Assembly (NCBI RefSeq): GCF_023343835.1 | Contig: NC_064435.1 | Location: 72,054,134 to 72,118,133 of the forward strand | Direction of reading: 5' to 3' | Length of the DNA: 64,000 nucleotides | DNA from: Lagopus muta | Taxonomy: Eukaryota; Chordata; Aves; Galliformes; Phasianidae | Shown: in pieces, positions 50,801 through 62,194 of the stretch | Position numbering within the stretch: position 1 is the first letter of the stretch | Layout of the letters: every line of letters starts with the position of its first letter | The notes under the pieces: model-generated | Databases searched by the model: none | What the model was told of the DNA's origin: nothing | What the model saw: only the letters and a program-made list of their open reading frames with translations | Made by a program: the position numbers and the translations under genes

Positions 50801-53800
50801 CATGCCGTTCACCAGGCACTTTTGTGTGGGATCAGCTTACTATACACTGTTTGAATAAAAACAACAGCCCGTGTTTATTCTTGGTCTATGGCCAAATGAG
50901 GGTAATTCCAGTAGGTACAGCTTACAACTTCGTGAAAAAAATACTGAAACTATTCCTCATCTTCTGTACTTTGAAAGCACACACTTCATCAAGAGTAGAT
51001 TAGTTAAAATACAGTGACTTGAACAACAGAGACTATTGAAATACGACAATTGCAGTGAATTAAGGAGACTAGGTATGACTGCATCCATTATTGATGTCAG
51101 AAAATATCAGGAGTTCAGAACATTTCAATAAATATTACACCAAAATATTCAGTGCCACATGCCATAAGCAGACACATAGCTGCCCCACCCATTAACATAC
51201 GAGTGGAGTTCAGTGAAGCAGAACTGTGTGAGATCAAAGGCAGATCTTGCCCAGGAAATCCAGATTGCTTTCACGGCTGTAAAGAGCAGAAATGTAAGGG
51301 TGGAAAGTACCCATGCCAGAAAAAAAAGAAGCCAAGATGTGTATAGATGACTACAGAGACCTTGCCAAGTCGTTAACAGGCATTGGCTGGGATGGGAAAC
51401 ACAAAATTGTTTTTGCATAGTGGGATTTGGTTGAGGGGGAGCAAAGTAAGAAGGCAAATTGGCCTCGAGGTTTACAAGCATGCCTTCTTTCCTGGCTTAA
51501 AAGAAACTGAAATAACAGAGGCGAGGACACTGAACTCAGGCCTCAGCTAGTGTTTAGAGCTGCACTTTCATCAGCTGCAGAGCCTGATACTAGTGTGCTG
51601 CACATGCAGAGACCCTCTCTGCAGCACTTTAAAAGATAAGCCACAGCATGCATGCTGAGACTTCGTTTTTCCTCCCAGCTTCCCAGAAAATGGGTCCGCA
51701 GCTGAGTGACAGCCTACCCTGCAGCATTCTTCTTAGGTGTCTGAGGTGCTTGGGTTAGTCTTTTGTTGTACAAATGCAGCTTCTATTCATCTAGCAACTA
51801 CTAACTGAGCCACTCAGCTTTGTAAACTTCCAGTGAGGTCTTCCAGGTATGCGTCAAAATCCCTCATTGAACTGGCAGAATAGCTTTATAACACTAGTTT
51901 TTGTCACTGCTGATTTTGTCTCCCAAGTTACTGTTGGTAATTCCACCCAAACCTGATTCATGAAGATCCTTCAGGTAAGGAATGTTAAGATGGGAAGTCA
52001 TCTGAAAATGTGAATGTGTGCTTCTGTGCCCTGGAACATGTGGACTTTTGTTTGCTAATGCATGACATAGGAATAGCAAGCCTCCCATTTTCACACATAG
52101 GATTAGGTAATTTATCCTGGCAAATGTTCTGCAAGTTTCCAATACAAGTGTTATAAATGATGCAAAGTATATCTCAGTGTTGGACACCTTTTTCTTGCAT
52201 CAGAGAACTGTACAAATGCATACTGTGTAATACAACAAATATTTGTGTGGTAAAGTTGCTACTTAAAAGTTGGTTTCCTGATCTCTTTTCACTTTTGGGA
52301 CAATTCATATAATATCACAGTGGGAAGTGCTGACTGCTTTCAGAGGAGAGTGATTCTGGTTCCCTTCCAGGCTCAGCCAGCATCTATTATTCTATTTTTA
52401 GTGTTGTACCATGGGCATGTTGAAATCTTTAACACCAAACTGGTTACAGGTCTCCTGTTCCTGCTGATGGCATTCCTGAAGCTCTTGGCTGCTGCATCTT
52501 ACTAGGGGTAGTATGGGATGTAGTGGGTGAGACAGCAGACATTTCTTTTGGATCAGATTGCTGAAAAAAGATTATTTGGCTTGCTCTGACACATGAAGCA
52601 CCATCAGCTTGCCATCTCAGCTACTCAGGTTCTGTCAGCTGCAGGGATTCAGGACAGTCTGGTGACTTATATTCCAGCTATGGCTGCTTACCTCTAACCT
52701 CTTGCCTATTGTGGGTCATAACAGTATAACCTCACCTGAAGTGCAGTTTTTCACCTGCAGCTTTATACAGACAGCACACAGCAAGGTAACCAAACCCCTG
52801 AGCAGACAAAGCCCATTAGCACAGTTTGCCTCAGTTCTAATAGATTTAAAAAAACAAAAAAACGAAAAACCCTCCTAAAAGCTGTAGCACGGATTCTCAC
52901 TCTGATGCCCCTCAAGCACCAGATGTTCCTTGGGCAACAGTCCAACTCTTTTACATGAGGTCCTCCAGCTTGTGGAAACCAATTATGGATCAATAACACA
53001 CTCTTAAAGCAAGTGCTCACTTGAAACAGATCTTTACTTGTTGATTTGCAAATTCAGTGTGGTAAGTTGTTAGGATGCTGTACTTATCTGGCTCTTCTGC
53101 AACTCCGCTACTCGCATCCCATCAACTCTTCGCTCTGCCCTTCCAGATAATACATGTTTTCCCTTCTAGAACTGCTCTGTCTTTTAGACACCTTATACTT
53201 ACAACAGAAGACCTACTCCCAAAAAGGAGATGGCAGATGTACTGTAGGAGCTTCAACAGTTCTTTCATTGTGCTGATTTACCCTGCAATGCTTGATGCAG
53301 CATCAAGACCACTTCAATGCGCAGTTAATTACAGGACAAGCAGCAGAACATCCAACCTTCCCCAAACTGAAATACCTTTCCTATTCTCTTCCCACCACTG
53401 ATGCACCAGCTTGAAAAGGGATAACCCCCTCCCTTTGGGAACAGCACGCCCACAACCATACCATGAAATTCTTGCCTCAGAGTGCCCACTACATTTGCAG
53501 TCTGTCTCAAGTCTAGTTGCCCCTAGACTTCATTCTCTTCTCATTCTGCCAGTAAGAGCCAGAAAGCACAAGGTCAGATCAGGAGAGTACAAGTGGAAGG
53601 CTATGGCACAGCTGGAAATCTATTTCCTTCTGTGGCAAGGAACAAAAAGCTGCTCTCAGCTATCCATTGTACAATTTTCAGGCTAAGCAGCTGACCAAAC
53701 AAGTAGTAATACTATGAAGCACATTTAATAAAAAATGTTCTCAGACATTTTGACAAAGCTGGAGTACCTGCAACTGCAGCCTGTTGCTGAATACTGCAGA

Positions 53801-54974
53801 TAATCTGCATACTTGTTCCTACTGTCCTTTACTAACAGTGCTCTCCCTGGACCTAAATGAAGATATTACTTGTGTTGAACTTTGCTCCCTTGCTCTATCA
53901 GTACTCTGTGTGAATGTATTCATACTACACTTCCTTTTCATAGTAAATGCAAGACTGGAAAAGGCTACCCTATGCCCTCTGCTGGTTTTCCAAGGCACCT
54001 GTTTTCATCTTGGAATTAAACAGAGCTACTACCCTCCTCCTTCAATGTATCAGTATGTTTCCCTGTTACTGCTCCATTTTATTCTAAGTGACAATAGGAA
54101 GTACAGAACAGAGCCACAGGCAGATACATTACAGACTGCCTATTTCATCTTCCCTGTGACTTGGCAAACAACCACCGTTTCTCACATTGCATACCCTTCC
54201 AAACCAGACTGTTGAGGGCACTCAGATCCCCATCCTTTCCTAAGCAACGGGATGCTGGGGATGAGTCTGCACCGACAACAGCACTTTCCTCTGGTTGCCC
54301 GAACACATTAAGGAGGGCAGCAAAATCTACGCGCCTTCAGCCTGAACCTTGTGGACTCAAAGTTGTGTATCATCTCATCAGTTGTCCCATTATTTCTGCC
54401 TACCCTCCTCAATACACACCTCAAAGGCATCAGCAACCACACTAAGCTACACTTAGTACAACTACCTATGAGGCAAAAGCCTCATACTTAATGCAAGCTT
54501 CAGATATTCTATAAGCTACACATGAGTACTGCTCTGATGCTGAAATCATGTCAATCAAAGCCACTGCAAGGGAGTGCAGAAAAATCTTAAAGTGTGGAAG
54601 CAATCTGACTGTAAACAGCTGCAGCTAACATGATGAACGGACACAGCAATTTTCCAGTGGCATACACTTAACAACTTAGGGGCTTCATGAGCTAGCCAAC
54701 AGTCTGTGTGTAATTGCCTACCTCTTCACAAGAACTTGGTAAGGTCACTGAAGCCTTTAATATCTACAACACCGAGATCAGTGCTAGCACCAAAGCCTGA
54801 GCTTTTTAACAAGCAAGTTTTCTCTACGCCAGTCTGTAACAGGTCATTTGCTCAAGTGGCAAAGAACAGTTCTGGCAAGAAGAATGCCCCATTTCACCCA
54901 GTATATACCTCAAGTCACTTCACTTCAGCAAGATCATAAGAAACAGAAGTACTCAATGGGAAAAACAGAAGCTG
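47826..54974. other. Intergenic stretch between CR1 and ZNF622
   Basis: No gene is seen. The open frames here, including one of 143 codons at 53784-54215 and a Cys-rich one at 51152-51346 that has no ATG, show no recognised domain and no exon pattern. The sequence is mostly unique and AT-rich, with a few A runs (for example near 50090). Confidence 0.65.
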
Positions 54975-55722
54975 ATATCAGTATTAACAACAGTTTTTAT
55001 TAGGAAATTTTTAACAAATCATCAGAAGTTCAGATTGACATTCACCTGCACGTTATGGTAATTCTGAGCAGTTTTTAGGTAACAAAAATTCCTGAACTTC
55101 AATGTAAACCAATTGCACCGTAAGTTATTAATCAAGCCTTGAGCTGGAGCATTAAGCAAGCAAAGTCAACTTCCAGACGCAAAATTCATCGTGCAATTGT
55201 GTTCTCCATAAGTGTATTTCTTCAAATAATTATCACTCAACCTTCCCAGAATCTCTGCTCTCAAATTTTCACCTTGCTGGTGCCAGACAGAAGTCCCAAA
55301 GACCCAGCTAGTCGATGTCTAGCACAACAAATACATACTTTTAATACACTGACTCTTTGAGGATCTTATTCTGGCCTCAATTGTTTCACAGAACTGGAAA
55401 CTCAAGATGTTCATACAAATGACAATGTCAGCTGCCCTGCAGAAAGGTATTTCACAAAGATGGGCAGCAAGATGGGATGCACACATCCTCGTTCATCGTG
55501 GTGATTACTTTGCCATACATTTCTTTAAATACACTTTAAGTTAGGTGAACCATCATTTCAACAGAAGAGAGGCATCCTGCAAGACATCCTCTCATAGACA
55601 GGGAAACACGCCAGCACACTGACACCTGTTACAAACCGAGTCCAGTTTAATAACAGAATCCGCAGGTCAGAAACACCAAACCCCCCTTCCCAAAATCTGT
55701 TGCAGGCAGTTCTTCGGGGTAC
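54975..55722 (-). other. ZNF622: ZNF622 3' UTR (proposed)
   Basis: Downstream of the TGA there is no further open frame. The first clear AATAAA on the minus strand is at 55001-54996, which would place cleavage at about 54975 and give a 3' UTR of about 750 bases. The end is inferred from the signal alone. Alternative sites further down are possible. Confidence 0.55.
54996..55001 (-). terminator. ZNF622: Candidate poly(A) signal of ZNF622
   Basis: A canonical AATAAA on the minus strand lies about 720 bases after the ZNF622 stop codon. Confidence 0.55.
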
Positions 55723-55850
55723 TCAAAATCTAACTTGTGGCCGGAAATGCATCTGCTTTGTAGCGTTGTTACTCATTCCCATCTTGAGCATCCACTTGGA
55801 CTTCATCCTCTGCAAGTACTGCATATCACGCTTCTGAGCAAAGACTGCCC
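55723..55850 (-). CDS. ZNF622: ZNF622 terminal coding exon
   Basis: The acceptor is CTGAAG|GGGCAG, and the exon ends at TGA (55725-55723). It encodes a short segment with RDMQYLQRMKSKWMLKMGM, then NNATKQMHFRPQVRF. The conserved basic C-terminal tail corresponds to the part of Rei1 that inserts into the peptide exit tunnel. It is too short to appear as a standalone open frame. Confidence 0.95.
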
Positions 55851-58800
55851 CTTCAGGGAGGAAGGAGAAGAGAAAGACAGATAAGCATTTGCAGGGTTAC
55901 TACTTACAAAGACAGATTAGAGTTCTGCAATTAAGTCAGCACGTTTTCTCCCCATACTGGCAAGGCTTTTTTCATTTTTTCTGCCAAAACCTCAACACGT
56001 CACTTACCTGTCTGGCTTGTCCAGCCCAAAGCTCTGTACTGCTGCAACACCCGACCCACTGCTTTCTTATTTTTAGAAACAGCCACCGTTCTTGACAGAC
56101 CAAACCGCTGCTTGTAGTATCTCATTAAAGAACGATGACCCACTCTCGCACCTATTGAAAGGAGGAAAGATTAAGCATAATGATGCTGCTTCTGACAAAT
56201 GATCATCAAGAATATTACGAAAACTGTGTGAAGGACAAATGCTGAGAAATGCTGTGCTACCTGAAGGGAGGATCAGCTCCATGGTGTCATCATCGTATTC
56301 CAATTCTCTCTCAGCTGGGAGCTCTGCAGGCACCTCCATGTCTTGCCCTTCGTTGTGATCAGGGTAACTGCTCCTGGGGAGCAGCAGCAGTATACGTTTT
56401 GTATGTGGCAAGTAGCCACAGTTATCCACACCCAATACACAAAAGATCCACCACCCACAGCTACAGCAAGTCCCAAGTACTGTCATATTTCATCAACCAT
56501 GGTTTGAGTGTTCTACCCAGTAATATCATCTCCTGAACAAAGGCTGATGACAGTCATCCCTTCCTCCACAAAGTTCTACAGTCCAGTACGGCTCTGTTAC
56601 TACACGTTTAACAGCTCTTTATTTTGAAAAGCCATCAGTTCTGCACAACTAATGAATGGAAGCACTTCACCACAACAGAGGCCATTTTTGACCTAAATGA
56701 TCACAGCTGAGGATAACCAAAGAAGTTCAACAAGAGGCCTCTACACCATAACAATCCTGTTCAAATCCAACTGCGTAAAAGAAAAAAATCCTGAGTATGT
56801 TTTAAGCCCAAAATCTACCTAAAAGGTAACAGAAATTGCATTTATATCCTTTTATGATCTTTTTTGATCTTTGAAATCTAACAGCAAATATACAGAACAG
56901 AATTGAAAATGTATTTTCATGTAGGCATTAATATGCCTACAGCAGACAGAAGAATCAATCACGTTGTTAAACTAATCTAGAAAGGTGGCAAAGCACCAAC
57001 ACAAACTAAGCATCTAAATCAGGAACAGGACTAAATTTTAAAAATTAGTAAGAGATTCTGATGAAAAGTTCAGCTGAAAAGTGTCCTTACCTAAAATCAT
57101 AGAAGTCTGCGAATTCCAAAGCTGCATCTCCATCTGTGAAGAGCTTACAGTGGCTTTTATCATTCATGTGAGCCTGTACTGCTTCCGTAGAGTAGAAGGA
57201 CTTTCCCTTTTCATTGCACCAGATGCAGATTTTCCCAACACCAATTTTCTCTCCTGCAGAAAAAAAAAGTGACACTTATCAGTCTGAACAGAGCCTGTCT
57301 ACTCAGTAATTAACAGCTCTGTGATGTAAGCTTCCCAGCTTGAAGGCAGGGAGACAGAGGAAGAGCCTTGAGTCCTTGAGACCATGTATTCTCAATAAAA
57401 CATTTCATACCTCCAATACATCCTTCTATGCAATACTTCCAAACTAATTTATTCTCATCAAGACTTCAAGGAAGACATTTTCTGCACAGCTTTTAGCTTT
57501 TACTCACTGGTACTGTCAATGGATGAGTCATTTACAACTCACTAGATATTCAGAACCTCCCCCAGTACAAAACAGTTCAAATGCACACTTCAGCAATTGA
57601 GTTTCATCCTCAGTTTTGTGTTAGCTGAAAAACATCTTCAGCATTAGAACACCATGTAAGACCTACAGGGTCTTACCACATGCTTGCACAGTACAGTTTT
57701 CCTCTCACCCTCCCTAGCAAACCCTATAACAAAAAGCTAAACTAGACAGCCTCTTGATGTGCAAGAAAAAAAAAATAAAACCCAAACAAGCAATGTCCAA
57801 ACACACTTTAAGCTGCATCCAAGCAAAAATAAGCATTAAGTCTTTAATTACCCCAGTTAAAATCAGAGGATATTTACAGGCATACCCAAGTACTTTATTA
57901 GTCCTCTGAGATCCACAAGGTACTCTATGTCTGGAATGAAGAAACTGTGAACTTTTGTCATATGGGCCACATTCTTCGTGAGAGTTCTGGAATGGTGGGA
58001 ACAGAACAAGCAGTCTGTAACCGGTATGGCCCCAATGGCACAGGTGCTTTCAGCTTCTGCTTGCTTCTCCTCTTCTCCCACGCCTTCCATCTCTTCTTCA
58101 GAGCCGAAGTCTTCATCAGAATCCATGTCTTCCCAGCCTTTGAAATGGAAGGTTAAGAAGTATTTATTTACTTATTTCTTCCAAGCATGGTAGTTACCAA
58201 TTAAGTTAAAAATGAGTTGTAATTGAACATACTGTTCTCTACTCTTTCCAAGAAGTGCCACATGCTTATTTCCAGGCACAAGATTATATCACTGCCAGTA
58301 AAACATTTCCTTTTGTAAAAACATACAGCAAAACTCAGGACTGCTCATAAAGAAGTTTTTTTTCCCCTCCATTTTCTCAACAATTAATGCTTTACTGCAG
58401 TTTCAAAGCCTTACATTTGATTTGCTACAGCACAAGAACACGTGCACACCTCATTAAAAACAATACAGCTCTGTCACAAACATAAAAATGTTCATTTCCA
58501 GCAGCGACTTAGCAGCAAACACCTCCCATTCACACATCCATCCTTAACAAAAAGAGAGCTACCAGAGTTACCCAGGATTTACTAACAAGTTGACATGCTT
58601 GCAGAACTACTGCCATGCTCAATACAGACTACAAGCAACTGCAGATTCCCCAGAGGTTCAAAGATCATCAGGAAGGGCTTGAATTCCCCATAGTAGTACT
58701 ATTTCTTAACTTCTTTATTTTGACCTTTTGTAAACGCACAAAGCCACTGCCAAATATGACAGATATTTACAACCACCAGGAGAAGAGTATGCTTCAGCTA

Positions 58801-60215
58801 CATTCCAATACTGAAGCTGGAATAGCATGCTCCCACTGCATTCACTCCTGTCCACAACTACTGACACAGTTTAATCATCTCATTCTAATGCTGTAATAGA
58901 TGCATTTGCAAGCTGCACTGCAAACTACAGCACTGGCAGCGTCCAGGTTAAAACTACCCTCTTTTTTTCCTGGGAGTTTTGCAGCTCTGCTTATTTCAGT
59001 TTCCTGCCTTCCAGGCTGGCCTCAGCAGAGCTGTACACACAGGTGGGGAGGGTGAGGGAGCAGAAGGGGCAGTAGGGGTGACATTTCCTCAGCTATTTTT
59101 ATTATAGATACCAATGTGCTGAGAAGCCGTGCCACCCCGCGACAGGCTAAGGAGCAAATTTCCTCCTCTGATCTTGATGGGCAGTGAAGAACAAAACCTG
59201 CACTCCAAGCCCCCTTCAACAGAGCAGGAAAGTGAACCATGGTACGAAAGTAATAAACAGCACTAGATTTTTTTTCAGGAATAGTTTTAGGGTAACCTGT
59301 GTTAGCCCTGGAATTCTCCTGGAACTTTACACAGAAGATGGTGCTCGTATTGTTAACAGCCTTTACATTCAGCCTTTACATGCATTAGTGTCTTGTGTGG
59401 CTGGTTCTTCAGACACTGCAATAAAGAGCCTCTGCCTGCAAACATGAACTGACCTGAAACGCTCTGTTAAAATGAAAACTTAACAGGAAGGTCTTCTGTG
59501 ATGAAAACAGCCACACCTCTAAAGGAAATGAAAAGCAGCTTTTGCACAAAACAAACAGCTCCACAGCTTACCCCATGCTATCCACTGACAGCATGCTTAA
59601 CGCCTTACCTTCTTCCGAATCCTCTTCTTCCTCTGCTTCCTGTTTTGCCAGCTTCTTTGCTTGCTGTTCAAACCATTGCAGCCGCGGAGGCTTCTCAGTT
59701 CGTTCTTTACTGTGCAATGGACTGGCGCTTTCCATAGGAACTGGAGAGCTGCTTGCATGGTTAGGAGGTAAGGGCGCCTTCTTTGGAGATGAGGATGGCT
59801 GAGCTCTGATGGCTTGCTGTATAGCTGCATTCATTTCATCTTTGTCTACACTCTCCACGGCGAGCCCCTTTTCCAGGTTCTTCTCATTCAATATTTTCAC
59901 CTTCTTGCTGATGGCTTGAACAGCTTTCTTCTCCAGCTCCAGGTGCTTCTTGGACTTCAAGTGATTCTCATAGGCGTTGAAGGTGGAGAATCTCTTGCTG
60001 CAAACCGTGCAGTAGGTGGCAGTGACTTTGTCCCGCTCCTCAGCCACAGCCCTTTGTGCTAAGACTCTCTCCTGGAAGTTCTCAGCGGTGACAGGAGGCA
60101 TGTCAGCAACCTTGCGCTTCAGGTTGTAGCGGTGCCAGTCGGTTTTGTAATGGGCACGCTGGATGTCAGCATCCTTGAAAGCCACACGGCAAGTGATGCA
60201 CGTGTAGGTGGCCAT
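55723..60215 (-). CDS. ZNF622: ZNF622 (Rei1-family 60S ribosomal subunit maturation factor), complete
   Basis: Six exons join in phase: 60215-59609, 58137-57886, 57253-57091, 56373-56261, 56151-56008 and 55850-55723. The total is 1,407 bp, or 468 codons plus TGA, close to the 477 residues I recall for human. All internal junctions are GT-AG. Residues 6-28 (C6, C9, H22, H28) and 69-91 (C69, C72, H85, H91) form two U1-like C2H2 fingers. A Glu/Asp-rich linker follows at about 190-235. Two more fingers lie at about 245-266 (CLFC...H...H) and 296-321 (CIWC...H...H), and a basic C-terminus ends QVRF. The yeast homologue Rei1 acts on cytoplasmic pre-60S particles and inspects the peptide exit tunnel. 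The vertebrate protein is also described as ZPR9, a MELK and ASK1 partner. The ATG at 60215 has a strong context (G at -3, G at +4). Confidence 0.97.
56008..56151 (-). CDS. ZNF622: ZNF622 coding exon 5
   Basis: The exon runs from CAATAG|GTGCGA to GACAG|GTAAGT, 144 bp. It encodes GARVGHRSLMRYYKQRFG and a basic helix through VGRVLQQYRALGW. It is shadowed by other frames, so it is visible only by splicing. In the Rei1 family this conserved segment contributes to ribosome binding. Confidence 0.94.
56261..56373 (-). CDS. ZNF622: ZNF622 coding exon 4
   Basis: The exon runs from CCCCAG|GAGCAG to CTTCAG|GTAGCA, 113 bp. It encodes RSSYPDHNEGQD, a variable linker, and LEYDDDTMELILPSG. The EYDD-TMELILPSG motif is conserved in Rei1-family proteins. 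Confidence 0.95.
57091..57253 (-). CDS. ZNF622: ZNF622 coding exon 3 (fourth zinc finger)
   Basis: The exon runs from CTGCAG|GAGAGA to TTTTAG|GTAAGG, 163 bp. It encodes GEKIGVGKICIWC through HMNDKSHCKLFTDGD to YDFR. Residues C296, C299, H315 and H321 are the zinc ligands. This finger is nearly identical to the human one as I recall it. Confidence 0.96.
57886..58137 (-). CDS. ZNF622: ZNF622 coding exon 2 (third zinc finger)
   Basis: The exon runs from CAAAG|GCTGGG to TTGG|GTATGC, 252 bp, phases 1 and 1. It encodes GWEDMDSDEDF, an acidic stretch, then the finger with CLFC and the two His of VAHMTKVH, and ends IKYLG. Confidence 0.95.
59609..60215 (-). CDS. ZNF622: ZNF622 coding exon 1 (two zinc fingers, acidic tail)
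   Basis: The exon encodes residues 1-202 plus one base of codon 203. It begins MATYTCITC and ends in the acidic EEEDSEE run, with donor GAAG|GTAAGG. It carries both N-terminal C2H2 fingers and the conserved motif PPRLQWFEQQAKKLAKQ. The acceptor before it is TTTTTTAG|CTTTCCAGTA, ten bases before the ATG. A second AG four bases before the ATG could serve as an alternative acceptor. Confidence 0.97.
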
Positions 60216-60644
60216 TACTGGAAAGCTAAAAAAGAAAAAAAATAAATAAAATCACACCAATAAACAACAACAACAAAATCAACCCGACATCATCTGGACG
60301 GCACCCAAGTAAGGCAGCATAAGAGATATCGTGCCATTTGCTAACATTGGTGATAACTGTGCCTATGAGGAGGATCAGGTAGTTATCAGAGATTTCTGGT
60401 ACCACAGCGGCACTGGAGCAGCCCAGCTCTGGACTCAGCACACGCTGCGCTTGCCAGGGCTTAGACAGATCAAAAATAGGGCTTTCTGCCCTAAAAGCAG
60501 TACTTTGACAGCCCTTCTTACTTTAAGTGAAAAGTTCCTATCGAGCTTGCAATCCATTACCTACAGGCTTTTGAAGAGACTTGCAATTACTTCATAGTAA
60601 ACAGAAAAGGGAAATCCTGCTTTGACACTGGTTTTCCACTTCCT

Positions 60645-60870
60645 ACAGAATCACAGAATGTCTCGGTTGGAAGGGACCTCAAGGATCATGAAGCTCCAAC
60701 CCTCCCGCCCCTGCCACATGCAGGGCCACCAACCTCCACATGTAATACTAGACCAGACTGCCCAGAGCCCCTTCCAACCTGGCCCTGAACACCTCCACGG
60801 ATGGGGCATCCACAACCTCTCTGGGCAGCCTGTTCCAGCACCTCACCACTCTCTTGGTAAAGAACTTCTG
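60645..60870 (-). mobile_element. CR1 LINE 3' end fragment
   Basis: The plus strand reads CAGAATCACAGAATGTCTCG, then GGTTGGAAGGGACCTCAAGG, a CCAGAGCCCCTTCCAACCTG block and CTGGGCAGCCTGTTCCAGC. This is the reverse complement of a well-preserved CR1 3' end. It lies in ZNF622 intron 1 in the same orientation as the gene. It looks younger than the other CR1 pieces in the window. Confidence 0.95.
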
Positions 60871-61584
60871 CTTGACAGAAGAAAAAATTATTACTTTTAA
60901 AAATAAAAAGCTTTCAAGCTATCCTGGAGTGGTGTGTGCACTGTTCACAACATTCTTTGTCCTGCAGAGCCATCAGTTTGGAGACCACGAGGGCAGAGAC
61001 TTACAACTTCTGTTCTTCTCCCTAAACCCATGCACCCCCTTCCTTTTCAGTACTTAGTGACACATAAGAGAAAAAATGATGGAATCTCTTGAACACGGTA
61101 AAAGAAGCAAACAGCCAAGCAATGTGTTCACATTGGAGACTGCCAAAGCTACTCCACATGGTTAATCTGAGAAACAAAAGAAATGGCGTGTGAGGAGGAG
61201 AGGGGTCTGACAGCAGGGAGAAGAACAGCAGCTGCCAAAAGGGAGACTCCTCAGTGACGGACAAGCGAATGGAGAGCTGCTGTCTGAAACAGCAGTTTTC
61301 AAGAAGCGGATTCCTACTTGATTGCTTACAAACGTATTGTCTGCCGCTGAAGGACCCCAACCTCCGGAGCACCTCCCTCCCCCACCTACACGTATACCCG
61401 TATTTTACTGCCATAAACGGGGTGACGCAGAGCCACGCTTGCCGGGGTGACCGCCTCCCTTCGGAAGGCCGGGGAGGGACCCGGCCCTGCTCTGGCCAGG
61501 CGGGTACGAGGCAATAAGGCCCGGCTGCCATTCGGTTCAGCGTTCGAACCAGCAGCGTCAGCACAGCTTAAACGCGGAAGAGAA

Positions 61585-61632
61585 ACGGAAAAAAAAAAAA
61601 AAAGAAAGAAAAAAAAGAAAAAGAAAAAAGAG
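61585..61632. repeat. Poly-purine (A/G) tract
   Basis: A long A-rich run interspersed with G lies just inside ZNF622 intron 1, so the pre-mRNA strand is U/C-rich. It interrupts the CpG island. Confidence 0.85.
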
Positions 61633-61806
61633 CCGAGAGCCTTGGCGGCTCTGGGAGCCGACTCAGGTCCGACCCGCAGCGAGCAGCGACCGCAGCAGCC
61701 CGACTCCGGCTCGGGATCCGCTTGGCTGTGCCAGGTCTCGCCTCCTCCCCAGCCAGGGCGGACCGTGCCCCGCGGCAGCCCGCCACCCCCCTCCCGGAGC
61801 ACGCAC

Positions 61807-61890
61807 CTGCCGCCCAGAGACATGAGAGACCCGCGCAGCGTGCCGGCTGACCTGAAGGCATGGAGCCGCAGCCGCCGCGCCGGAAGTCCG
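61807..61890 (-). other. ZNF622: ZNF622 non-coding exon 1 (5' UTR), approximate
   Basis: A strong donor GGCAG|GTGCGT at 61807/61806 lies inside the CpG island 1.6 kb upstream of the first coding exon. That coding exon has an acceptor just before its ATG, so an upstream 5' UTR exon is required. The exon contains an ATG at 61822 (see findings). The transcription start is placed near 61870-61890 only from the ETS-type sites next to it. Confidence 0.6.
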
Positions 61891-62194
61891 AGCTGCGGGC
61901 CGGCCGCTTCCGTCCGGCAGGGCTCCGCCCCGCCTCCTCTGGCGCCCCCTGCCGGCGTGGAGGCCGGCCCCAAGCGCACCGCCCCGGGGAAATAACGCCA
62001 CATCGGCAATCGGTGGCCGAGAGCTGAGATCAACGTTTATTCAGAGTGACCCGACACACCGCCAAGCGCTGGTTCACATCAGGGAAAGGAAAGGAATAAA
62101 CAAAGTGCGGCAAAAAGTCGACCGAAGGCTTTTCTCACCATCTTTTTTTCTTTTTTCCTATCTTGAGAACAGACATACAATTAGATATAATGAA

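Larger units (their letters stand above)
61430..62000 (-). promoter_or_regulatory. ZNF622: CpG island and promoter of ZNF622
   Basis: Dense CpG and high GC extend across exon 1 and upstream. There is an ETS/GABP-type CCGGAAGT at 61880-61887 (plus strand) and a reverse-oriented CGGAAG core at about 61907-61912, typical of housekeeping ribosome-biogenesis promoters. No TATA box is evident. The long overlapping frames in this island are GC artefacts. Confidence 0.75.

Noticed and set aside
51152-51346. Short Cys-rich frame (pattern CEIKGRSC, CFHGC, KEQKC) that looks like a small secreted disulfide peptide.
   Set aside because: It begins at GTG with no ATG anywhere in the frame, has no signal peptide, and the spacing fits neither avian beta-defensins nor WAP domains. 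Only a transcript spanning it would revive it.
53784-54215. 143-codon frame with hydrophobic stretches near the ZNF622 3' end.
   Set aside because: It has no family resemblance and lies on the strand opposite ZNF622. The hydrophobicity follows from T-rich composition.
61386-62033. Long frames on both strands in the ZNF622 CpG island, up to 215 codons.
   Set aside because: They are low-complexity Pro/Arg/Ala/Ser translations with a poly-Phe or poly-Lys run from the purine tract. They are GC and homopolymer artefacts.
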